Source: JAHFUI01 sp039931615 (lineage in GTDB: Bacteria > Acidobacteriota > Vicinamibacteria > Vicinamibacterales > CAVVIG01). From it: a stretch of 64,000 nucleotides of DNA. This document shows positions 50,039 to 57,242 of the stretch, one piece after another. How positions within the stretch are numbered: position 1 is the first letter of the stretch; each line of letters opens with the position of its first letter. Under the pieces are notes generated by a model, which worked only from the letters and a program-made list of their open reading frames with translations, made no database searches and was not told the origin of the DNA. The translations under genes and the position numbers were made by a program. The stretch covers positions 1 to 64,000 of the forward strand of contig JBDTRR010000002.1 in NCBI GenBank assembly GCA_039931615.1, in the 5' to 3' direction.

Positions 50039-50617
50039 CTACTGAGGCGGCGGCGGCGTCCCGGGCTCGATCCCACCCGGCGCGAACAGCTCGTCGATGT
50101 TGAAATCGGTATCCGGTTTCAGGTTGGTGTGCGTCGACGTGAAGCCGACCCACCGGCCCAGGAAGATGATGCTGATCCAGACGACGAGCGACACGACCGC
50201 GACCATCCGGCCGGCGCGGGGCGCCGCCGCGTTCCTGTCCCACTGGTGCATCGACCGGGCGGTGGTGCGCTCGAAGATCAGCATGTTGATCCCGGCAACG
50301 ACGAGCAGCGCCATCTTGGCGCGGAAATAGTTGTTGTGGTAGTAGACCGCGGCATTGGTGATGAACATCAGGACACCGGTGGCGACGGTCAAGGCAAAGG
50401 CCGCCCAGGTCCACCTGAGGATGTCGGACGCGATCCGGGAAAACGGGCGGGCCGTCGATGCCAGACCGAGCAACCGGAAATCGATGATCGCAATCGTGCC
50501 GAACACCATCGCCAGGCCGATGACGTGAGCCGATTCGATGAACGGGAACAGGTAGAGCGATTCCCTGATGCGGGTGGCGACGGCCGAGGCTTCCAGCCAG
50601 GCGAGCAGATCGGTCAT
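50039..50617 (-). CDS. DUF6644-type four-helix membrane protein (module III, second gene)
   Basis: The 192-residue protein starts MTDLLAWLEASAVATRIRES, then SLYLFPFIESAHVIGLAMVF with the family His, IDFRLLGLA, WTWAAFALTVATGVLMFITN, and the third-helix region MLIFERTTARSM where the other copies have FHYTTYRS. It has a longer C-terminal tail (residues ~165-192) ending in PPPPQ. It lies 9 bases after a second DUF6644 gene. No cytochrome gene is next to this pair; an exported DUF6152 gene precedes it instead. Function is unknown. Confidence 0.75.
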   Translation of the reverse strand: MTDLLAWLEASAVATRIRESLYLFPFIESAHVIGLAMVFGTIAIIDFRLLGLASTARPFSRIASDILRWTWAAFALTVATGVLMFITNAAVYYHNNYFRAKMALLVVAGINMLIFERTTARSMHQWDRNAAAPRAGRMVAVVSLVVWISIIFLGRWVGFTSTHTNLKPDTDFNIDELFAPGGIEPGTPPPPQ

Positions 50618-50626
50618 CTCTGATGT

Positions 50627-51142
50627 CTATGCCTGCGAGCCGGACCAGGCGCCCCAGATGTGGTCATAGGCGATCAGGCGGCCGAGGACGATGATGCCGG
50701 CCCAGATCAGGAGGGTGACGATGGCCAGTGACTGCGTCGCGCGGCGCTTGACGACCGATGCTTCCCAATGCGGCTCGTTGCGTCGGACCGCGATCTGAAA
50801 GGCGGCCGCGATGACGGTGCCGATCGCCACCAGGCTCATCTTCAGCCAGAACGAGAAGCTCAGCAGTTCGCGCGCCGGCTCGCCGATCACCATCAACACT
50901 CCGGTCACGAGCAGCACCAGCAGCGACCACGAGAGCCACGGCCCGAACCGGTCGACCGTCTCCCGCAGGGTCTGATCCCGCCCGGCCATTCCCAGCACCC
51001 GCAGATCGATCATGAAGACCGAGGCCACGGCGGCACCGATCGCCACGATATGAAGGGACTGGATCGCCGGCACGATCCAGGCGTGCGTCTGGATCACGAG
51101 GCTGAACCGGGTTTGCGCGAGCCACTCGATCAACGACGACAT
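50627..51142 (-). CDS. DUF6644-type four-helix membrane protein (module III, first gene)
   Basis: The 171-residue membrane protein starts MSSLIEWLAQTRFSLVIQTH, followed by AWIVPAIQSLHIVAIGAAVA with the conserved His, VFMIDLRVLGMAG, FGPWLSWSLLVLLVTGVLMV and LLIWAGIIVLGRLIAYDHIW. It is the most distant of the six DUF6644 copies in the window. Start 51142 is chosen; the longer frame would overlap the DUF6152 gene. It stands 11 bases after that gene and 9 bases before the next DUF6644 gene, so the three form one probable transcript. Confidence 0.75.
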   Translation of the reverse strand: MSSLIEWLAQTRFSLVIQTHAWIVPAIQSLHIVAIGAAVASVFMIDLRVLGMAGRDQTLRETVDRFGPWLSWSLLVLLVTGVLMVIGEPARELLSFSFWLKMSLVAIGTVIAAAFQIAVRRNEPHWEASVVKRRATQSLAIVTLLIWAGIIVLGRLIAYDHIWGAWSGSQA

Positions 51143-51153
51143 CGACGCCAGCT

Positions 51154-51627
51154 CTAGAAGGCGCTGCCGCCGAGGATCTCGCTGCCTTCGACCGAATCGC
51201 AATGCTTACCAGCGGCCGGGACCTGCCCCTTCTGACATTTGGCGAGCGCGCCGACCCGGGATCCGAAATTGGTGCCGTCCCGCATCGGGTTGACGTGCAC
51301 GCTGAAGATGGTGCCGGCCGGGAACGCCGCCACGGTAATCCCCTGCTGCGCGACGGCCGCCGCGCCGGCCATCTCGACGCCCCAGGTGATCGGCTTGCCG
51401 TCCGGTCCGCGCATCGGCTTGCCATCGGGCCCGAGCGGCACGAAGTGGATCTCGGCATGGTTCGCCTGAGCGACGAATCTGGTCATCACCCCGGTCCAGG
51501 TGACGGTCTTGGTCTGATCGTACATCGCGAACGAGTGGTGCGACATCGCCGGCGCGACAGAGGCCAGCGATCCGATGGTGACGAGCGCGGCGATTGTCCA
51601 CGGCTTCACGATTGGTTGCCTGATCAT
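51154..51627 (-). CDS. DUF6152 family exported protein
   Basis: The 157-residue protein has a signal peptide (to about residue 27) and a DUF6152 domain that starts SHHSFAMYDQTKTVTWTGVM and continues past PITWGVEMAGAAAV, the part missing from the copy at 2605. Near the C-terminus are two Cys (LAKCQKGQVPAAGKHCDSVE) that could form a disulfide. GAGGAG precedes the ATG at 51627, so the frame start six codons earlier is not preferred. It sits between an exported 454-residue protein and two DUF6644 genes on the same strand. The function of DUF6152 is unknown. Confidence 0.8.
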   Translation of the reverse strand: MIRQPIVKPWTIAALVTIGSLASVAPAMSHHSFAMYDQTKTVTWTGVMTRFVAQANHAEIHFVPLGPDGKPMRGPDGKPITWGVEMAGAAAVAQQGITVAAFPAGTIFSVHVNPMRDGTNFGSRVGALAKCQKGQVPAAGKHCDSVEGSEILGGSAF

Positions 51628-51641
51628 GTGCTCCTCGGGTC

Positions 51642-53006
51642 TCACTTCTTCTTGCCATCCAGACGGTCCAGGACGTCGAGGACGTCACCGGGCAGTTCCT
51701 CGCTCGGCTTGTCCCAGCCCATCTCGAAATTCTTCTCCCAGTTCTTCGCCCAGGGCCGGCCGTAGTAGTCGATGAAGCGCGGATCGGCCTCGGTCGTCTG
51801 CTGCGGCCTGCCGTTGACGTTGCGGATATTGCTCAAGCATTCGATGTAGGTATAGCGTCGCGTCGCATCATCGAGTCTGGCCGCCCGATTGAAACGCATG
51901 GTCAGATGCAGCGGCGCGACGAACGCGTCCGGGTCGTAGAAGGTCGCATCGTGCTGCAGCCCGGCAAAGACGCCGTTCTCGAGGACCGGCGTGTAGGTCT
52001 CGATCGTCTCCAGCTTGTCGCTGTATTCGAACATCGAGTGGGAGATGGTCCAGCCCTGGACATTCGCCGTCCGGCTGACCAGCGTCGTGCCGTCCCAGAA
52101 TCCCACCGTCTCGCCGTACCACTGCGGGACCTTCTGCACATGGTTCCGCCCGATCAGGACCTGGCGCAGGAAATTGGCGGCGATGCCGGACAAGAACTGG
52201 ACCTGGTTGACGTTCATCGTCAGCTCGAAATTCCCGCCCTGCGACGCCTGGGACCACCAGCGCATGAATCCTTCCGGATAACACAGCGAGGCGCTCCACT
52301 GCGGCGAATTGCTGACGCCCTCGTGGTAGTTCATCTGCACCATCCGCTTCTGGTACTCCGGCGTGAGCACCGACAGGATGGTGGGCACCTGGCTGATCGT
52401 GCCCCAGGTCCACTGCGAATCGGCAAACGAGGCGTCCCGGGCGTACCACCCGTCCCAGTCGGGGACCGTCGCCTTGGTGTAGACGGTCGGACCGCCCTTC
52501 GCCTTGGCCTGGGCCATCAGCGCCTCGTAATGCTCCCTGGCGGTCTTGTAGGGATAAGGACTGACAATTTTCTCTCGTGGATAGTCGGCGCTGCAATCGC
52601 CCCAGGACGCCGAGGTTGGCGGATTGTCGCCGATCCGGCGCGACGTCCAGATATCGGTCACCTGACGCGGCGAATTACAGCGGAAGTAGCGTTTGTCGGA
52701 CCAGAGGGCGCTGTCCTTGTAGAAATTCTTCGAGGTGAACAGGTCGACCGGCAGCGCCTGCATGCCGGCCGGCGGCCCGGGGAAGGTCGGTGTGTTGGCG
52801 CGTCCGCCGCCGCCCCGCCCCTGACGTCCTTGCCCGGCCGGTGCGCCCGGCGGCGGCGCACCCTGCGCACCGCGTCCCTGGGCACTTTGTCCCTGGGCGC
52901 CCTGGCCCTGGGCCCTGGCGGTGGTCGATTCCGGCAGCGCTGACGGCAGCAGGGCAAGCGCCACCACTGCGACGTAGGCGCTGCGCGGAAAAACTCTGAC
53001 TCTCAT
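51642..53006 (-). CDS. Exported 454-residue protein, unknown function
   Basis: After a signal peptide and a Gln/Gly-rich repeat region (GQGAQGQSAQGRGAQGA, then GRQGRGGGGRA), the folded part contains DLFTSKNFYKDSALWSDKRY, RCNSPRQVTDIWTSRRIGDN and WYGETVGFWDGTTLVSRTAN, ending with GRPWAKNWEKNFEMGWDKPS. The G-x-W-x-G-T-T-L-V core is distantly like the W-x-G-(D/S)-T-L-V-V proteins elsewhere in the window. The family appears in Acidobacteriota and some Gammaproteobacteria without known function. It precedes the DUF6152 gene by 14 bases and is likely the first gene of that transcript. Confidence 0.75.
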   Translation of the reverse strand: MRVRVFPRSAYVAVVALALLPSALPESTTARAQGQGAQGQSAQGRGAQGAPPPGAPAGQGRQGRGGGGRANTPTFPGPPAGMQALPVDLFTSKNFYKDSALWSDKRYFRCNSPRQVTDIWTSRRIGDNPPTSASWGDCSADYPREKIVSPYPYKTAREHYEALMAQAKAKGGPTVYTKATVPDWDGWYARDASFADSQWTWGTISQVPTILSVLTPEYQKRMVQMNYHEGVSNSPQWSASLCYPEGFMRWWSQASQGGNFELTMNVNQVQFLSGIAANFLRQVLIGRNHVQKVPQWYGETVGFWDGTTLVSRTANVQGWTISHSMFEYSDKLETIETYTPVLENGVFAGLQHDATFYDPDAFVAPLHLTMRFNRAARLDDATRRYTYIECLSNIRNVNGRPQQTTEADPRFIDYYGRPWAKNWEKNFEMGWDKPSEELPGDVLDVLDRLDGKKK

Positions 53007-53030
53007 TCAGTTCGCTCCCCGAGTACGCAG

Positions 53031-53055
53031 AAAAAATGACTCCCGACCCCTTTTT
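53031..53055. repeat. Half-copy of the MITE-like element
   Basis: It contains TGACTCCCGACCCCTTTTT, one inverted-repeat arm of the elements at 4704 and 36224. No partner arm is within 100 bases, so this is a broken copy between two minus-strand genes. Confidence 0.65.
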
Positions 53056-53071
53056 GGCTTCTCGCCAACCG

Positions 53072-54253
53072 CTACCGCTGATCCGAAACGATCTTCCCCC
53101 CGACAATCGTCAGCCTGGGACTGAGCATGTTCCAGTACCCATCGAGCGGATTGCCGTTCAGCACGACGAGATCGGCCAGCTTGCCCGCCTCGATCGTGCC
53201 GAGCTGGTCGCTCATCTCAATATACGACGCCGAGTTGGGTCCCATCAGCTTGATGATGTCCGGCATCGAAAACATCAGGTTGAGCGACTTCAGCTCGTGC
53301 TCGAGACCGGCCTTCGCCAGATACCCCGTGTCGGTGCCATACCCATAGACGACGCCGCCGTCCCACGAGGTGCGGGCGTTGACGGCCTTGTAGCCCGCTT
53401 CCTGGCCGCGGCCATCCCCTTCGAGGATCTTATCCGGCCACGCCCCTCCGTCGCGAAACCGCGGCACATTGTCCTCGGCGAAGACGCCGAACACCGGCAC
53501 GCCGAAGCCGATCGTCGACAGCTGCTTGACGCCGGCGGCGGCGACCTTCCTGGCGTCCTCGATGCTCAACCAGCCGAAGTGCGGCGTGTGGACCAGCTTG
53601 GTGACGCCGGCATCGACCGCCGCCATCATCGCCTGGGGGCTGACGGCATGCACCTGGATCCAGACGCCGGCCTTCTTTGCTTCATCGAGGGCGGCGCGCA
53701 GGTTCTCCAGCTGCTGGGCCGTCGGTCCCGGCTTGGGCGTGATCGAAATCTCGCCGCTGAACTTGATGCCGAGCTCAGCCAGCTTCCTCACGTCGGCACG
53801 GGCCTGTTCCGCCGTCGTGTTCAGCCTGACCGCACCGGTCGGGATGATGCGCGGACCCTTGATCACGCCCTGCTCGATGTGCTCCCTGAGCGTCAGGTTC
53901 CCTTCCGCCGGGCCGCCTCCGGACAGGACCGTCGTGTAGCCCGCATCGAGCAGCTGCTGCATCAGCACCTTTTCGTTCGGGCCGGTGTTGACGTGCCGAT
54001 GGGCATCGATGAACCCGGCCATCGCCGTCATGCCGCGCCCATCGATCGTCTGCCCGCCGGGCACGCTGGCGGCGGCCCCGACAGACGCGATCCGTCCGCC
54101 GCGCACGACAATGGAACCCTGCTCGATCACGCTGCCGTTGCCGACGATGATCCGGACGTTGGTGATGGCGAGGTCCTGGGCGGTGAGGACCGGCGCAGCT
54201 CCGAAGGTCCAGACGACGGCCAGGCAGACAATGCGAAGAAGTCTGATCATCAT
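53072..54253 (-). CDS. Exported amidohydrolase-superfamily protein
   Basis: The 393-residue protein has a signal peptide (MMIRLLRIVCLAVVWTFG) and an amidohydrolase barrel: ITNVRIIVGNGSVIEQGSIV at the N-terminal beta-sandwich, metal-binding HxH in GFIDAHRHVNTG, further His in IQVHAVSP and VHTPHFGW, and GTDTGYL near the end with KLADLVVLNGNPLDG closing the sandwich. It resembles imidazolonepropionase/dipeptidase-like periplasmic members common in Acidobacteriota. The bridging residue (Lys or Glu) cannot be fixed from sequence alone. Substrate is unknown. Start 54253 gives a compact signal peptide. Confidence 0.85.
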   Translation of the reverse strand: MMIRLLRIVCLAVVWTFGAAPVLTAQDLAITNVRIIVGNGSVIEQGSIVVRGGRIASVGAAASVPGGQTIDGRGMTAMAGFIDAHRHVNTGPNEKVLMQQLLDAGYTTVLSGGGPAEGNLTLREHIEQGVIKGPRIIPTGAVRLNTTAEQARADVRKLAELGIKFSGEISITPKPGPTAQQLENLRAALDEAKKAGVWIQVHAVSPQAMMAAVDAGVTKLVHTPHFGWLSIEDARKVAAAGVKQLSTIGFGVPVFGVFAEDNVPRFRDGGAWPDKILEGDGRGQEAGYKAVNARTSWDGGVVYGYGTDTGYLAKAGLEHELKSLNLMFSMPDIIKLMGPNSASYIEMSDQLGTIEAGKLADLVVLNGNPLDGYWNMLSPRLTIVGGKIVSDQR

Positions 54254-54301
54254 GTGACACGGGTACATTGGCTTAAACTACGGTGAACACACAAGCACTG
54301 T

Positions 54302-57220
54302 TTACCGCAGGCGGGCTTGCTCGAGACGCGCCTCCTTGACCGGCTGCAGGTCCGCATCGGCCTCCTTCCAGAGGGCGAACAGGCTGCCGTACTCGGCGCG
54401 GGCGGTGTTCGCGTCGTTGACCAATACCGCCGCACGCGCGAGGCCGAGGTGAGCGAGCGGATAAAGCATCGACCCCGGCACGTCGCCGCGATGGTCCAGG
54501 ATGTTCCGGAACTGGTTCCTCGCCGCTTCCCCGTTCTTCAGCTGAAGATAGGCCTGCCCGCGGAGGTAGACCGGCCAGAACTCGAGTGACGGCGCGCGAT
54601 CGTACTGGCGGACCGGCTCCAGCAGCTCGATGGCCCGCGCGGCATCGCCGCCCTGAACAGCCAGCGCCGCGGCGGTCACCGGCAGCGACACACGGATGGT
54701 CAGCGTCGCCTCGGGAAACCGTCTCGCCAGATCGGCCGACAGCGGCGCCGTCTCGCTGCCGGCGCCGCACAGTGCGAGGACGCGGCTGGCCCGCTCGATC
54801 GTGGCATTGTCGCGGCTCAGCGCCAGTCCGGGCGGCACCTCGCGCCGCGCCGCCGCACACTGACCAACGATCGCATGAACCTCGGCATCCTCCATCGTCA
54901 ACTGGGCGGCGACTTCGGGGAAGTTGCCCTGCAGCGACATCTGGATGCCGCGGCGGAACTGCTCGTGCGCCGCCTGCACGCGCCCCGCCGCGGCGAACGT
55001 CCGCGCCTGCCAGCCGAACGCGGCGTTGGTCTCGCGAACGCCGACCGACGATTCCAGCTCGCGCGCCATCGTCTTCGCATCGCCCTGGACGAAGGCCAGG
55101 AAGTACGACAGCCGGCGGGCGCCGATGAAGTCGAGCTTCCGGTCGACGACCTGCTGCAGCACGGCCCTGGCTTCGGACGGCTGATCGAGGGCGAGCAGTG
55201 TCGCCGCCAGGTTCGAATAGGCCGGGACGAACCTGGGATCGAGCCGGATCGCTTCACGCAGCGGCTGGACGGCCGGCTCGAACTGGCCGAACCGGATCAA
55301 CGCGCTGCCGAGGCTGTTGAACGCGACCGCTTCTCTGGGATAGGTGGCGGTCCAGGATCGGGTCAGCTCCAGTGCCTGGTCCGAGGCCTGGATGGCATCA
55401 CGAAAATAGCGCCAGGAGATGAAGAACCGCTCACGCTCGCTGACCCGGTCGCGCAGCTCGAACGCGCGGCGGGAAAACGCCGGGGCCAGGGCGCTCTGAC
55501 CGGTGTTGGCGTAGACCGCCGACAGCTGGGCGTGCGCCATGGCGAAGGTCGGGTCGAGCTCAATCGCGCGCTTGAGATGCGGGATCGCTTCGAGCCGGGG
55601 CACCTCGCGGCCTTCGTAGAGCGCCAGCGAGTAGGCGTGGAGCGCGTCGAGCGACGGCGTCGTCGCCCGCGGCAGCGGGACGTCGAATTTCTGCACCGAC
55701 GCCAGCGATTCCCCGAGCTTCTCGCGCAGGCGCGAGGTCGCGGTGCCGAGCGAAGTCAGCACCTGCTCCTTGCTGTCCGCCTCCGACTGCTCGCGGGCCA
55801 TCACGTCGCCGGTCTCCGCATTGATCGCCTCGAGCGCGAGGACGTAGTTGCGGCCCAGACTGGCGATCGAGCCGGCGAGCAGCGCTTTCAGCTGCTCGCG
55901 GCGCGCCACCTCGCGCGCGATCGATCGGGTGATGCGTTCGTCCGGGGACCGGCGCATCAGCCGGAGCGTCTCGCGGGCGCGGTCGTCGGGAAACACCTTG
56001 AGAAAGGGCGACTGCTCCAGGGAGACCGCCAGCGCCACTTTCAGCGCGCCGTCGAACACCGGCTCGCCGGTCGTGTTCTCGAAGTCGGCCAGGACAATCG
56101 TGTCCCGCTCGTTCAAGGTCCCCGCCCCGGGCGGCACGAAGAATGACATGCCGGCGATCACGGCGACGACCATCGCCGCCAGGGCGAGGCCGCCGACCCA
56201 CCATCGCGGGTTCGACCGGATCGGCGCGGCGCCGGCGGCCGCGCCGCCGCCGTCGGGCCGGGCACCGGCCTCGGGAAGACTGGCGGCGATCGCCAGCGCC
56301 GACGCCGGCCGGTCGCGCGGATCGGGCGACAGCGCCTGCATCACCACCCGCTCGAGCTGCGGGTGGACATTCGGGACCAGGCTGGACGGCGGCGGCGGAA
56401 GGCCGGTCTGGAATCGATCGAATGCGGTGCGGCCAGCCAGCAGTTCGTAGAGCACCAGGCCGAGCGCGTAGACGTCGGTCCGCTCCGAGAGCACGGCGCC
56501 CGCCGTCCGCTGCTCGGGCGCCATGTAGGCGGGCGTGCCGGTCAGCATGTGCACGTCGGCATTGCTCCGCAGGATGGCAATCCCGAAATCGGTAATCCGG
56601 ATCAGGCCGCGGTTGTCGATCAGCACATTCGCCGGCTTGAGATCGCGATGCAGCACACCCTGGGCGTGAGCCGCCGCCAGACCGGCACACAGCTGACGGC
56701 CGATGTCGATGACCTTGTCGGAGGGCAGTCGGCCAACCCGCTTCAGCAGCGCGGCCAGGTCCTCGCCTTCCACCAGTTCCATCGAATAGAAGATGCCGCC
56801 CGGAGTCTGGCCGACGTCGAAGACCCGGCACACGGCCGGATGGGTGATCTGCCGCGCCAGCCGCACCTCGTTGAGGATGCGGCCTTCGGGGACGGTCGAC
56901 GAGATGATCTTCAGCGCGACGGCGGTCTCGAGGATCAAATCATCGGCACGCCAGACATCCCCCATCCCGCCTCGCCCGATCCGCGCGATCATCCGATATC
57001 GGCCGGCGAACACCTCGCCCGGCGCGAACACCTCGTCGTTGGCCTCCGGACCGGTCTCGAGGTCGTCCTCGTCGTCATGGAACTCCAGCAGCGAATCGAC
57101 TTCCTGCCGCAGGGCGGCATCGTCGGCGCAGGCTCCCGCCAGGAAGGTGCCGCGCTCGGCGGCCGGCCGGGCAAGCGCTTCGAGAAACACGTCCTTGGCG
57201 CGTTGGTGTATCGACGACAT
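54302..57220 (-). CDS. Serine/threonine kinase with TPR domain (active-looking)
   Basis: The 972-residue protein begins with an Acidobacteria-type N-terminal segment (QRAKDVFLEALARPAAERGT), then a Hanks-type kinase: Gly loop GRGGMG (82-87), Lys104 in VALKII, HRDLKPAN (His191, Asp193, Lys195), DFG (211-213) and MAPEQR. One membrane helix (~345-368) follows, then a domain starting TIVLADFENTTGEPVFDGAL and a TPR region to the end. The kinase should be cytoplasmic and the TPR part periplasmic. All catalytic residues are present, unlike in the paralog directly upstream. The kinase probably senses through its TPR part. Confidence 0.9.
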   Translation of the reverse strand: MSSIHQRAKDVFLEALARPAAERGTFLAGACADDAALRQEVDSLLEFHDDEDDLETGPEANDEVFAPGEVFAGRYRMIARIGRGGMGDVWRADDLILETAVALKIISSTVPEGRILNEVRLARQITHPAVCRVFDVGQTPGGIFYSMELVEGEDLAALLKRVGRLPSDKVIDIGRQLCAGLAAAHAQGVLHRDLKPANVLIDNRGLIRITDFGIAILRSNADVHMLTGTPAYMAPEQRTAGAVLSERTDVYALGLVLYELLAGRTAFDRFQTGLPPPPSSLVPNVHPQLERVVMQALSPDPRDRPASALAIAASLPEAGARPDGGGAAAGAAPIRSNPRWWVGGLALAAMVVAVIAGMSFFVPPGAGTLNERDTIVLADFENTTGEPVFDGALKVALAVSLEQSPFLKVFPDDRARETLRLMRRSPDERITRSIAREVARREQLKALLAGSIASLGRNYVLALEAINAETGDVMAREQSEADSKEQVLTSLGTATSRLREKLGESLASVQKFDVPLPRATTPSLDALHAYSLALYEGREVPRLEAIPHLKRAIELDPTFAMAHAQLSAVYANTGQSALAPAFSRRAFELRDRVSERERFFISWRYFRDAIQASDQALELTRSWTATYPREAVAFNSLGSALIRFGQFEPAVQPLREAIRLDPRFVPAYSNLAATLLALDQPSEARAVLQQVVDRKLDFIGARRLSYFLAFVQGDAKTMARELESSVGVRETNAAFGWQARTFAAAGRVQAAHEQFRRGIQMSLQGNFPEVAAQLTMEDAEVHAIVGQCAAARREVPPGLALSRDNATIERASRVLALCGAGSETAPLSADLARRFPEATLTIRVSLPVTAAALAVQGGDAARAIELLEPVRQYDRAPSLEFWPVYLRGQAYLQLKNGEAARNQFRNILDHRGDVPGSMLYPLAHLGLARAAVLVNDANTARAEYGSLFALWKEADADLQPVKEARLEQARLR

Positions 57221-57242
57221 CTGCGGCGGAAGGAAAAGTGTA

